From positions 2,379,001-2,443,000 of the forward strand of contig BJKQ01000006.1 in NCBI GenBank assembly GCA_006538405.1: a DNA stretch of 64,000 nt, read 5' to 3'. Positions 23,498 to 34,694 of the stretch are shown one piece after another. The position numbers and the translations under genes are program-made. Under the pieces are notes generated by a model. That model did no database searches and was not told the DNA's origin. It was given only the letters and a program-made list of their open reading frames with translations. Source of the stretch: Hansfordia pulvinata (lineage: Eukaryota > Ascomycota > Sordariomycetes > Xylariales). Positions within the stretch are counted from its first letter, which is position 1, and every line of letters begins with the position of its first letter.

Positions 23498-24159
23498 TCA
23501 CGCCAGCAGCTCGGTAGGCGGCCTTTCCCCCCTCTCGGCGCCCTCGCAGTCCAGCTCGGCGGGGTCGTCGGCGCCCCCTCCGGGCGCGGCGGCGGCGGAG
23601 GCGGCGGCCATGCGCTGCCTGGCGACTTCGACGAGGCGCTCGACGAGGGTGGCGTGGGAGCTGCGGAGCGACTTCTTGGTGAAGCCGGCGAGCAGGAAGT
23701 TGCAGCGCAGCTCGACGTCCTCGCGCAGGTAGAGGCCCTGGGCGGGGGCCCCTTGCTCGGCGAGGCCGATCTCGCGGGCGGCCTCGCGGGGCTCGCCGGG
23801 GCCCGCGCCGCCGACGCTCCAGCGCCCCCGGATGTCGGTGCCCGCGGGGGCGTAGACGTGCGTCTGGATGCCGTCGGGCAGGTCGTTGAAGGCGGCGCGG
23901 TAGGTGACGCGGCCCGAGGCGAAGGGCAGGCCGGGAACGTACTGGATGCTGTCCGTGATGGACCACCACTCGACCCGGCCCTCGGGGGACCGCTCGTCCT
24001 CAGGGGCGTCCGGGGAGGGCGGGGCAGGCGCGAGCGGGCCACGACGAGCGGGTTGACGTCGATCATGTGGGCGTGGTCGTGCAGGAAGGCCACGACGGCG
24101 GCGCGCGTCAGGTCCGGGGGCAGCGGGGAGATGGTCGTGAAGTTGGTCCGCTTCGACAT
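23498..24159 (-). CDS. DUF7053-family protein, one frameshift
   Basis: Small fungal protein of the uncharacterised DUF7053 family (polyketide-cyclase/START-like fold is my inference). The ATG at 24159 opens MSKRTNFTTISPLPPDL, the usual family start, followed by HMIDVNPLVV. The next part (EWWSITDSIQYVPGLP, then LPDGIQTHVYAPAGTDIRG, then LYLREDVELRCNFLLAGFTKKSL) is in another frame of the same strand. The change equals one missing C at the G4 run 24021-24024 on the plus strand. One added base gives 220 aa ending in TGA at 23498-23500. No intron is needed. Function is unknown. Confidence 0.8.
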
Positions 24160-24475
24160 GGCGGCGCGCTCTGAGGCCCCCTGCGTGGCGTCGCGTCGTC
24201 TCGCTCCGTCTTCTTGCGTCAGGCCTCGCGTCGGGCCTCGCGTTCCGAGAGGGAGTTTCTTGCTGTTCGGGACGGGGGCAGAGCTGGGATGGGATTGGAT
24301 TGTGACGTCAGGTCTGTTGCGGTGGTGGTGGCGGCGGCGGGTCCGTGGTCGCAAGTCGTAGTAATGATTGGTGTGGAGCGAGCGAGCGGCAAGCAAGGGA
24401 GGGAGAGACGGGCAGACAGAGAGGCGGAAGGGTATCTATCGCTGGCATATGGTTGAGGGTTGAGAGAGAGAAAGA

Positions 24476-24515
<40 letters not shown>
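24476..24515. repeat. (GT)n(GA)n compound microsatellite
   Basis: About eleven GT units run directly into about eight GA units, roughly 320 bp upstream of the DUF7053 start. Confidence 0.88.
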
Positions 24516-25626
24516 AAGACAAGGATGGATGCCAGCGCCGGAAGGGGGCGGAGCGAGGGCGGGATTGGCGGTACATTTAATTGTGCCGTCCATTACTTCA
24601 AAGCCTTTCTTTCGAGGTACGAGTGAGTGCCTACTACCTGAATCTCACAACCTCTGCTGCCGCATGTCAGGTACCCCTCACTCACTCGAATCCATTGCAA
24701 TCAACGCAGCGCAGCTGGTGCCCGTCTGTCAGTTCCCCGTGCTCGGGTCAGCCGACCACCTGCCAGTGTTTTTAGTTGCGCACCTGCCCAGGGTACTTAT
24801 TCCACTTGCATCGTGACCAACGGTTTCGTCTGCCTTTTTCGCACCCCCTTATTAGTTACGCGCAAGGTCCAATACCTGTCTACAATCATTGACAAATACA
24901 ATGTATGCAGGCGTGCAACAGGCAAGGACAAGGTCAGACCGGAGAAGAATACGAGTGATCAAACTCACAACTACAGCTTCACCCAGAGCGCAAATAACTG
25001 CCTTGCCTGCTTGCCTGCTAATAAGCCACCTCTCTCGTGCCCACGGCGGTGAAAGTCACACTGAGCTCCGGCCTAACTTGTTATTAGCACCCAGGCTAAA
25101 CACTTGCCGGGCCTAGCATTCCACGGTATTTGTGATCGTGCCGTGCGTGCATGCCCTGTCGTTGGCGTCCAGCCGCCGCCTATCCTGTCTCCTTCTCCTC
25201 TCATCCGGCGGATCCTGCCCTTCCATTTGACTCGACTTGTAAGCTCGTCTACTCGTCTTCGGGCGGATCACACGGACTGGGAGCGGGTAGTCATGGACGC
25301 GAGGATTCCAAAGTGGCGCAGGGCCGGTCACGTCGGGCAAACCGGAGAACCGCCCGAGAGCCGCTCACTCCCCCTTCGTTCCAGGCCTGAGACATCGCAG
25401 CTGGTGACAAGCTCGCCTGGGAATCGCCATCACGCGCATCGTACTCGTGCATCGTGCACCTCTGCCGCATGCAACAAAGCGAGTTCTCGTAGGACGATGC
25501 AAAGATCTCAACACCAAGCAAGCCTCGTGTGAATGGGGTAATATCTGCATTTGGCTTCCCTTCCCCCAAGCTCGCCATCTCGTCCCCGGTAGAATATGCC
25601 TTGAGCAACGAGGAAAGGGGCCCCTC

Positions 25627-25659
25627 CTGACTGTGACTGACTGACTGACTGACTGACTA
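25627..25659. repeat. (CTGA)n microsatellite
   Basis: Seven to eight CTGA units just beyond the ORC4 stop codon. Confidence 0.85.
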
Positions 25660-25679
25660 GTCACCAGCCAGCCCACAGC

Positions 25680-28298
25680 TCAGATCTGCGTACACCACTT
25701 GACCAGGGCGCTGGGCAGGTCCACCGCCGTCGGGATCTCGTCGAGCGCCACGTCGAGCTTCCACATCTTGCCCTCCAGGCCCCCGTGCAGCGCGTTGCTC
25801 CGGCCGCCCAGCCCGGCCGGGACCAGGAGCCCCAGCGACGCCAGCCGCTCCCACGCCACCGCCGCCACCCCGCGCCCCCAGAGCTTGCCGCTGGCCCCCA
25901 GCGCCAGCGCGCCCCCGCCCTCGCCCCCGCCGACTGCACCCGCTGCCTCCCCATCTGCGAGCTGTACTCGTCGTAGCTCATCGCGAAGTTGACCGTGTCC
26001 GTGTGCGCCACAATGTCCAGCCGCGCCGCCGAGATGAGCAGCGCCAGCTCCAGGTCCGCCAGCGCCCCCAGCAGGTGCAGCTTCGTCTCCGGGGCCTCCA
26101 GCGTCGGCGCCACCGCCGCCGACGCCGGCGGGATCGACAGTGCGAGAGACGAGGCCGACAGCGTCGACAGGGGAAGTATGCAAGACGTCAAGAAGGCCGG
26201 CACCGACTTGCTCGTGTAGTAATGATATTCCAGATGGTCCTCAAAGGGCGGTGTGTCGCGAAGAGCCTGTCGTCACTTGTTGTCAGCATCTCTCTGGGCT
26301 CCTGCGAGAGGGAGACGGGACAGAAGTAAAGGGGAAATAAGACAGGAAGAGAAAGAAAAGAATTAAAAAAACAGCGTGAGCCTCACCTTGATCTTCTTCT
26401 CCCAGTAGCTGTGAAACTGAGGGAGGCCCTTGAGACTGCCGTCGAAGCCTTCCCCTTTCAGGTCCTCCTCGTCGACGCACAAGCCTTGCCGGCACACGTC
26501 CCAGTACGCCTGCAGAGTCTTGGGCAGCGACAGGTAGACGGATCGGTGGCTGAAGCGACTCTTGACCCTCTTCTCCAGGCTCTCGACAACGTCGATCCTC
26601 GTCGTCAGCCCCAGCACCGCAATCGGCGCCTTCCTCGCCTGCGCGATGTCGAACAGGTTATACAACAGGGTTTGCCGCCCGTGCGTCGCAAACAAGTCAA
26701 ACTCGTCAATCAGGAAGATGACGGATTTCGACGTCGTCCCCTCGTCCACGCCGGTGATCTCTGCCGGGTGCGACAGAAGCGCAAGCAGCGAGGCCATCGT
26801 GTCGGCAAAGTTGCCGGTCTGCAAGCGCCATCGTCAGCCAACCTGGAAACCGATCACGCCACGAGGGACGGGCAGCATTTACCTTATTGGCCAGGTCATC
26901 CTCAATGCCCATTTCCCTGCCAAGCTGGCGCCATATCTCTTTCAGAGCCAGCTTGTCGTCGGTGTGGATGAATCCATTCAATCGCACGACGTGGAACTCG
27001 TCTCCGTGATCCACCGACAGATCAGAGACAATAGACTCGACCAGCTGCCAGCGGGGGTCAGTCAGCTTCACAAACGACCGAGGGGACTGCAAGGGGTCGC
27101 GCATACCGTCGTCTTTCCGCTCCCTCGCGCGCCTATGACCATCATCGAGTTGCCCTCGCCGGCAAGGACCGTCTGCTCTACTAACTGGAAAGCTTTGTCG
27201 TACGCCTCATCGTGCCCCCGCAGCTTGATGCGCCGCCTGCCGGTGCAGCGGTCCAGGAGCACTCGCTGCATCCTGGCCAGGTGGGCCTCCAAGTTGGGAA
27301 TGTCCGGCGCGTGGTCGGGCTCCGCGGGCGCCGAGGCCCGCAGATTCGGGAACATTCCCTGATCCGCGACCGCGTCCTCTTGAGAGCAGGTCCGACAGAT
27401 CCAGTCGCCTTGGGGTATCCTGGGCACGTTGTAGCATTTCTGGTGGACGGCCATGTCGCAATTGTCGCAAAAGATGATCTGGTTCGGGGCCTTGGAATCC
27501 GGCTTGGAGCATATGGCGCACACCTCGTCGTCGTCCTCGTCGTCATCCTCATCCGCGGGCGCTTCGTCCTGCTCTTCCTCCTTCTTCTTCTTGGCAGACC
27601 TCGCTGGCCCTGGAGATTTCGGCTTTGGTTTCGGGGTCTGAGATGGCGCGTTGACTGTCCGCTTCGACGCGGCCGAGCTCTTGGTCTCCGAGGGCAGGTC
27701 CTCAAAGTAGACCTCACCAGCCTTGGGGGTTGCCCTGTCGCTGTCGAATGCGACACTCTTGGGCGGACGGCCGCGCTTCCTCCCCGAGGGTGTCAGGATG
27801 CCCTTGGGCTGGGGGGACGCATTCCGGGGCGAAGCGGCGCTCTGTTTCGCGAGGCGGGCGGCAGCTGGGGACAGAGGGGGTTGGTTGCTGGGCGGAGGCT
27901 TGAGGCCGAGCTTGCTGTACTTAACAGCGGCGGCGCTCTTGGAGGAGGGGGTGCCCGGCTGCTCCTTCTCGTTGTCCTCGTCGCTGGAGCCCGGTAGGTC
28001 GTCGTAGAGGGCGTCGGCGGCGGCCTTGTCGTGGGGGGTAGAGCCGGCGCTCGTTGCCCGGCGACCGAAGCCCAGAATGCTGGATACGGTGGACAGGATG
28101 CCGGACGATCTGCTCTTCTTGATGGCGGGCGGGCCGACGCGGGCTCCGCGGCGTCCGGGCATTGAGGCGGCGCTTCTTGACGCACAAGGCGGCGGGCGTG
28201 GGCACCGGCGCGGGCGCCGCGGGCGACGAAGGCGGGTCGGCCTGGGAGCGGCTGCGCTTGCGGCGGCCCGAGGTGGGCGTATCGTCGGCGGCAGCCAT
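25680..28298 (-). CDS. ORC4: Origin recognition complex subunit 4 with AT-hook and PHD finger
   Basis: AAA+ subunit of the nuclear origin recognition complex, which marks replication origins and loads MCM. Exons on the minus strand: 28298-27107, 27044-26883, 26818-26387, 26266-25680; introns of 62, 64 and 120 bp. The N-terminal half is basic and disordered, with an AT-hook-like KRGRPPK (about 27760-27786) and a C4HC3 PHD finger (CAIC, CDNC, HQKC, CRTC; about 27374-27525). The AAA+ part has Walker A GARGSGKTT at the end of exon 1 and Walker B VIFLIDEFD in exon 3. Two frame problems occur: one missing base at C5 25924-25928 near the C-terminus (winged-helix part, ends KWCTQI), and an unresolved shift near 28160. 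The start may be 28298 (MAAADD) or 28162 (MPGRRG). Length is about 790 aa. Confidence 0.88.
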
Positions 28299-29302
28299 GG
28301 CGGTGCTGTGGAGAGAGGGAGGGGAGGGGAGGGGAGGGAAGGGAAGGGGAGGATGTACGGGATGGCGGGAGGCGACGTCGAGGTGGGCGCTGGCATTACA
28401 TGATTTCCTAGGGGTCGGATGAGGCAACTAAGTAAACAGTGGGTGCGCTGCCGCTTCGGGCGCCGGGGCCGGTCGGACGGTGTGGGCTGCTGCGTCGCGC
28501 TCCAGCGGGCTCTTAACGCGCCTTTCCTGCACAATCTCGAGCCGGGGGGTTCAATGTTCCAGACATGCACCAAACATGAATGTGCTCTTATTGCATTATT
28601 CGTATATTTGCATATCATCTATATATGCATCTGAAGTATGCCGTACATGTACCAGACGAGTGCCTCAACTGCATCATTGATCGGATCGCCAAATCTGAGG
28701 CAGAGTCGCATCGTGAATAGATGCAGAGATCAATGCCAAGTGCGCATCAACTATGAACGTAAAGCGAGGCCCCCAATCTCTCGTAATAAGAAGAGTGAAT
28801 GTGCAGCGGTACGATACCCAGATCACCAAAACCTGAGCTGGCTTGCGAGACTGGATCGACAGTGCCTTGGCATCCCTGGACGGCCATTTCGCAGCCCGTA
28901 TGAGTTATCATTGATGTAGGTTTGGCACGAGAAGCAAGGGAAATCTGGCGGGCAGAGGCGACGGGGGCCCGGGTCGTCCATGGACAGCGCGCCAAGCCTT
29001 CCGGTGTGGGGAGGGCGGCTCCGCCCCATTGTTCCGTTCCCACGCCCGCCCAGCTGAACCGCCCTATCGTGCGGTGCACCCTTTCTTGTCAAGGTTGTGG
29101 GCGGGCGCGGCCATCCCCGGTCTATTACTCGTACTTGCGCGCAACCTCAGCCGAAGCCGAGAACAGAGAGACAAGATTCGGTGCTGAGAATAGGTGACCC
29201 TGACAGCACCACCCACCGCGCGGCCTTCTCCTCGGACTGTCGGTCTGATACTTGGAACGAATGCTGGTTGATTTAGGCATCCATCCAACAAGGCCAGCGA
29301 CA
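28299..29302. other. Divergent promoter region, ORC4 and P450
   Basis: Shared upstream region of two divergent genes. It starts with a GGGGA repeat beside the ORC4 ATG and includes an AT-rich segment (28560-28650) and one TACTCGTA word (about 29125). No gene is seen. Confidence 0.5.
28311..28353. repeat. (GGGGA)n repeat in ORC4 leader
   Basis: Purine-rich pentamer repeat on the plus strand, so CCCCT/CTCCC on the ORC4 sense strand; typical pyrimidine-rich fungal leader. Confidence 0.8.
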
Positions 29303-29308
29303 TATAAA
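29303..29308 (+). promoter_or_regulatory. Possible TATA box of the P450 gene
   Basis: ATATAAAT context, 284 bp upstream of the ATG at 29587. Good match, but the distance implies a long leader. Confidence 0.4.
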
Positions 29309-29361
29309 TTTCCCCCTCTGTCCGTCCTGCTCTGACGACTTGATCTCTTTCGTGCTTATTA

Positions 29362-29402
29362 TCATCAGCATCGGCATCGGCATCGGCATCAGCACCGGCA
29401 TT
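29362..29402. repeat. (GGCATC)n hexamer repeat
   Basis: About six GCATCG/GCATCA units in the P450 leader. Confidence 0.75.
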
Positions 29403-29586
29403 GGGACCACCACAAGTATCGTCACCCGCATCTCGGCTGGCTTGTGTGAAACCTCCTGCCTGGTCTGGAGGACTCTCACAGTCTCACGCCGCGCCGCACC
29501 GGTCTTCCGTGGACACCCCCCCTCCCAGAGTCACAAACCTAATATAATAGTTTCCCATTGCTATACTAGCCTCCAAGGTTCTCAAC

Positions 29587-31748
29587 ATGGCATCTACCTC
29601 TATCCTGCCCGGCATCTCGCTGGCTCAACTGCTCGGCTGGGCGGTCGGGGCTGTAAGTCACGACTCCTCCAACATGCCTCCTCCGTGTATACTCGGGGGG
29701 TTGTTTGTCCTACGTCTTGTGTGAATGCCGCTGCTGACCTCCTGGCAACCTCCGGGGCCCCCCCTCCTCCCCCCCTCCAGCTGTTGATCACAGAGACCAT
29801 TAAGGCTGTCTACAACGCCTTCTTCCACCCCCTGAGCAAGTTCCCCGGGCCGTTCCTGAACCGCATCTCCTACCTGCCCAACACGTACCAGACGGCGCGG
29901 GGCGTCCAGCCCTTCTACGCCCGCCGGCTCTTCGACCAGTACGGCCCCGTCGTGCGCATCTCGCCCAACGAGCTGGGCTTCATCAGCGGCCAGGCCTGGC
30001 GCGACATCTACCAGCCCCGCCACGGCGCCACCATCACCAAGCACTGGTTCGTCTACCGCGACGACTCCTCCCCCGTCTCCATGTTCAGCGCCGACGCCGA
30101 GCCCCACGCCGTCATGCGCAAGTGGGCCAACCCCCTCTTCTCTGAGCGCTCCATCCGCCAGCAGGAGGGCGTCATCGACGGCTATGTCAACCTGCTGCTG
30201 GACCGGCTGAGGAGCGTCAGCGGCGACGGCAAGAAGACTGTCAACATTCGCGACTGGTGTAAGCTGCTCTCTCCTTTTTTTTTTCTTTTCTTTTTGTCTT
30301 TTTCTCTCTCTCCCTCGACCAACGTTTTGCCCTTTCACCGTGACTTACCTCCGCGCCAGACAACTTCACCACCTTCGACATCATCGGGAAACTGGCATTC
30401 TCGTCCGACTTTGGCTGCCTGGACGGCTCGGACTACCACCCCTGGGTCAAGATGGTCAACGAGAGCATGCCCATCGGGACCATGCTCATGTGTCTGAGAA
30501 CCCTGGGACTGGGGCCCCTCCTGTCTCTCATCATCAGGTTCGCCTTCAAGTCGCGCATGGAGCTGAGCAACGTCAACGGCAGGCTCATGAAGAAGAGGGC
30601 CGCCGAAGGATCCAAGCCTGACTTCATCGATGCCTTTCTGCACAACAAGAGTGGCGTGGTGAGTACCCCGAGTTGCTGCATTCTGGAGGGCGTAAGGGGG
30701 GTTGTGGTCCCGCGGTGTGGCGTGGCGCACGCAGCGCAGCTTGCTGACCACCTGCAGAAAATGAGCGACGGCGAGCTCACCGCAAATGCGGAGCTGTTCA
30801 TCGTGGCGGGCTCCGAGACGACCGCCACCTTGCTGACTGGTGTCACTTGTACGTTCTCCTCTTCCTCGCCGGATCCGCTGCGTTATCCATGTCGCCACCA
30901 TCGCAGAGCGAGGGGATTTGCAGCCTACTGCTGTTGTCACATAGTACTAACGTCGCGGGGAATAGTCCTGCTGCTCACCAACCCAGAAGTGTATGCCCGG
31001 GTCGTGCAAGAGGTGCGCTCGACGTACAAGTCCACGGAGGAGATCACCCTCAGCTCCGTGACGGGTCTGAGCTACATGCTGGCCTGCCTCAATGAGGCCA
31101 TGAGGCTGTATCCTCCCGCCCCGGGATCGATCCCCAGGTACATCGAGAAGGGGACTGCGGTGATTGACGGGCACGTGGTGCCCCAAGGCGTAAGACGATT
31201 CACCTCCCCGGCCTGAGATAGCCCTGACTCAGAAGCTACTGCCACTTTGCATGTGGGTTGGCCCTCTGCTGACTCTGAGTTTTGGTGGTTAGACGGTGGT
31301 CACTACCTATTTCATCTCGTCTTTCCAGAGCGAGACCAACTTCACAAGGCCGAGCGAGTTCTTGCCGCAGCGATTCCTGGGCGATGCCGAATTCGCCAAC
31401 GACAAGATGGACACGTTCAACCCGTTCGGGCTGGGAGCGTATGACTGCGTCGGTCGAACGTGAGTTGTTCTGCGATTTGATATCTCTGCCCCCTCGTCAA
31501 GCTTCTCTTCTTTGTCTTATTTATCATATTTTGAGTGACAAATTTGCGAAAGCTGACAACCCTCTGAAATGACCCGGGTGGATAGTCTTGCGTACGCCGA
31601 GATGAGATTGATTCTCGCGCGCATCATCTTCAACTTTGACCTTCGGCTTGGCGACGAGAGTAAGCGCTGGCTGCGGGATCAGAAGATCTTCTCGCTGTGG
31701 AAGAAGCCCGCACTCCAGGTTCACATGACGCCGGTGGGAGGTCAGTAG
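29587..31748 (+). CDS. Cytochrome P450 monooxygenase (CYP65/isotrichodermin-hydroxylase-like)
   Basis: Microsomal haem monooxygenase. Seven exons: 29587-29652, 29781-30258, 30360-30658, 30758-30848, 30966-31189, 31293-31459, 31586-31748. All junctions are GT-AG and in phase, giving 495 aa with no break. Exon 1 and the start of exon 2 supply a short N-terminal hydrophobic anchor, followed by the FPGP hinge. Later motifs are WYNFTTFDIIG across intron 2, I-helix AGSETT (298-303), K-helix EAMR (Glu355, Arg358) and the haem loop FGLGAYDCVG with Cys438. The loop has Tyr where many P450s have Arg (FxxGxRxCxG), a variant also known in fungal enzymes. The WYNFTTFDIIG segment suggests the clan of isotrichodermin C-15 hydroxylase; the substrate cannot be told. 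No synthase or other biosynthetic gene is adjacent. Confidence 0.93.
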
Positions 31749-33070
31749 TGGAGACAATGAGGCGTGCTGGCGTTGCGGATCGAGTGCAGGCTCGGTTCTT
31801 TCCTTTCTTCGTCCAATTCTCGCTTCTTGCTCGGCGCGCGGCCTTCCTACAAACAGAGCGACATCTCTCGCTCGGTTCTTGTAAGCGGCCGGGCGCAGAC
31901 TGAACCGGCAAAGCGCAGATCGCGCGAAGAAACACGCGAAATGCGGATTCGGATCCGGCCGAGCAAGCGCGTTGCCCACGAGGGCGGGGCTCGCGGCGAC
32001 TATTTTGTACATGATAGGTGGACAAGAGTTCAAGTATGACGGGCCGGGCTGGGTTTGCCGTCTTCAGCGCTTTCTACCTTTCTTTTCCGTCATTTGAGCA
32101 TCTTCCCCTGTACGAGTGCTCGTACGAGTACTCCGTAGTCGATGGCAGCGCCCGCTGCTCCACCGGCAGGGGCTGTATGGCTTGAAAGTCCGCAGGGGAT
32201 ATGTATTGGGTGGAACGCAAGTGGCTTGTTGAAAGGAAATGAGAGGGTGGCCTGCGGCTGACAAGCGCCCCAGGGCGTGTTGCATACCATGCCATGTCAT
32301 GTCATGCGATGCTCGTGAACGGGGGGAATGATTGCCTAGGGGAAGATTCTGTACAGGAGAGAGAGAGAGAGTAAGAAGTCAGTACGAGTAGGAGTAGTGA
32401 GTCTTGGTGCGGCATGTGTGTCCGCCACCACTGACCAAGAATGAAGAGATGTCGTTCCATCCAGTGCACTCGGGGCTGATGACATGAGCACCGGGGCGGC
32501 CTCTTTCTTGGCGGCACCAGCACAGCCCACGACGCCGCCCGAGCTGATGAGAGATGAGAGCGCGAGGAGAATCCATCTTCTCCTACTGCGTCGGGCGTCG
32601 GGCCCTGGCGACCGGCGCTAGGTTCATCGGCACAGGGGCCAGGCTGGGCTGAAAGGCAGCTCGGCCATTCGAGGCCGTTGGCACGGAGGGACTAGCAGGG
32701 GTCAGCTGCCATTTTCAGCGTAGGAGCCAGGGGGGGCTTGTGGCGTTCTGGGCCCGCGACGGCGGTCTGTCTGTCTGTTATGCGTGAGGGCGTACCCGTG
32801 AAGGCGAGAGGGCAAACGAGTGACCAGTGGCAAGCAACGCTCGTTTTGACTCATCACCACAAGCGAGAGATGACTGCATCCAAACGGAAGTGAGAGAGGT
32901 AGATAGATACCTGGTGACTACGGGCTTTCCCCTAAGATTGGGAAGGTACGAGTACTACCTGTCGTAGCTGCTTGGTCACCTGATCCGAGAGCGAAGAGAC
33001 CACATGCAAAGAAGGGCCGTGATGGAAAATAGGCAGCAGCGAGGGGGCCCCACTTTCAGACTGGCTAACT
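31749..33070. other. Intergenic after the P450
   Basis: No gene seen. Contains the P450 3' region, a cluster of TACGAGTA words (about 32111-32130, 32383, 32946) including the palindrome CTCGTACGAG (32119-32128), and a TCTG tetramer run near 32767. Minus-strand frames at 31524-32300 have no protein-like character. Confidence 0.5.
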
Positions 33071-33076
33071 TATAAG
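33071..33076 (+). promoter_or_regulatory. Possible TATA element of the four-TM protein gene
   Basis: TATAAG, 413 bp before the ATG, followed by a long CT/CA-rich leader. Weak evidence. Confidence 0.3.
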
Positions 33077-33483
33077 GTGGTAGAGTCTTCGGGACGGTGC
33101 CGAGTACGAGTGGTGCCTTATTTTGGTCTCTCTACTGTATGTAGTCCCCGACGTGTGATTGGTATTAAACTCCCTCGCTCCCTTTGTCTTTGTGTCTGTG
33201 GTCCCGACACGGGTCTGTTCTGCTTGGCTTTCTCTATTACTCATCTGGTTTCCTATACTCTCCATTTCGTGTTCCATCCAAGGCGTTCCAAGGAACAAGA
33301 GATCTACACATTCGTTTTCCAATCAACATACACAAAGACACTCCAGACACAGACACACTCGTTTGACCCGTGACCCCAACATCGTCACCGTCACCGTCAC
33401 ACATCACCGCCAGACAGAAAAATCTCACCCCACATAACAGCGAGTGTGTATTCGTCAGAGTAACATATCACCACTCTTTTCGA

Positions 33484-34694
33484 ATGGCGGCCGAACCTTC
33501 GTCGTCGTCGGCGGCGGCGGCGCCTCCTCCTGCCACTTCGTCGTCGCCAGCGCCCGCTCCCCCTCAGCCCGATGCCGCTGACACCGCGCCGAGGGCCTCG
33601 CAGCCTGCGCAGCCCGCGCCGCCGCAACTCCTGCCTCAGTCCTACCAGCAGCATCAACAAAGCTCTCAACAATATCACCAGCAGCACCAGCACCAGCAGC
33701 AGGGTTACGGCGCCCCGTACGCCTACAACGGTCCCGCGGCGCCCTTCCCGCCGGCCATGCCGGCGCTGCTGCCCTACAACCGGGCCTGGTCCGTGACCAA
33801 GCTGGTCTTCACGTCGCTGGCCCTGCTCTGGAACACGGTCCTGTTCGGCCTGTCGCTGACCTTCGCCGTCCGGACCTCCTACTACGACTACGGCTCCGTC
33901 ACCGCCTTCTACACGCTGCCCATCAGCATCATCGCCGCCGGCTGGTGCGTCGCCGAGCTCATCACCTTCTGCGTCCGCGCCCGCAAGGACGCCTCCACCA
34001 AGCGCGGCATCCACCCGGGCGCCCACGTCGGCCTGCACCTCATCTTCTGGATCCTCGCCGTCTTCGGCATCCTCGTCAGCAGCTTCTCCTTCCTCGACGT
34101 CGCCTACGACGCCGCCTACTGCGACCCCCGCACCCCCGGCACCCGCTCCTGGCGCGGCCGCTGCTCCCAGTACGGCGAGCTCTACGACCGCTGGGGCTCC
34201 CTCTCCCGCATCGTCCAGACCGGCCAGGCCATCCTCGCCATGTGGGCCCTCGCCCTCATCTCCCACTTCGTCCTCTTCGTCCTCGCCTGCATCGAGACGC
34301 ACCGCCGCAACCTGCTGCGCCCCGCCGGCGTCGTCTACGTCCAGCAGCCCCTCCACCCGGGCCAGCAGCCCATCCTCTACTCCGTGCCCCCGGCGGCGTC
34401 CCGCCCTTCTTGCACCAGCACCCTGCTCCTCCCCAGCAGGCCCTTGTCGGTAATGAGAAGTCCGCACCGCCGCCGCCGCCGCCCCAACAGCAGCAGCAGC
34501 AGCAGGAGCTCCTCCAGCAGCCTCAGCGGGACCACAACCTAGCAGGCTACTACGGCCCCTCGGCTGCCGCTGCGCCCGCATCCGCGCCCGCGCCCGCACC
34601 ACCGGTCCGATCGCCGAGCCCGGCTGCCGCCTCCGCCGCCAACCAGACGACGGTCTCCTCCGTCTCCGCCGGGCCTTCGGCCACCGCGCACTGA
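33484..34694 (+). CDS. Four-TM MARVEL-like membrane protein, one frameshift
   Basis: Predicted integral membrane protein of unknown role. The N-terminal 100 residues are Ala/Pro/Gln-rich with a poly-Gln/His segment. Four hydrophobic segments follow (about residues 101-128, 140-165, 180-203 and 245-275), spaced as in fungal MARVEL-like proteins. The soluble tail has a second poly-Gln block and an Ala/Pro/Ser end. The frame changes at the C5 run 34387-34391, directly after LYSV; one added C gives SVPPGGVPPFLHQHP and continues to TGA at 34692-34694 (403 aa). Without it the tail becomes Arg/Ser-rich nonsense ending at 34542. A minus-strand frame of 451 codons over the same DNA is a GC-composition shadow. 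Confidence 0.82.

Larger units (their letters stand above)
24160..25679. other. Intergenic between DUF7053 gene and ORC4
   Basis: Begins with the DUF7053 promoter side (the gene reads leftwards) and ends with the ORC4 3' side. It contains GT/GA and CTGA microsatellites. No coding region is seen. Confidence 0.5.

Noticed and set aside
27045..27106. Alternative ORC4 acceptor at 27087
   Set aside because: It would make a 20-bp intron, too short to splice. The acceptor at 27045 gives 62 bp, a branch site and the family reading GKTTLVESIV.
21624..34391. Programmed ribosomal frameshifting at C runs
   Set aside because: Too many unrelated genes, no slippery-site or pseudoknot context, and no known fungal precedent at this frequency. 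Sequence error is far simpler.
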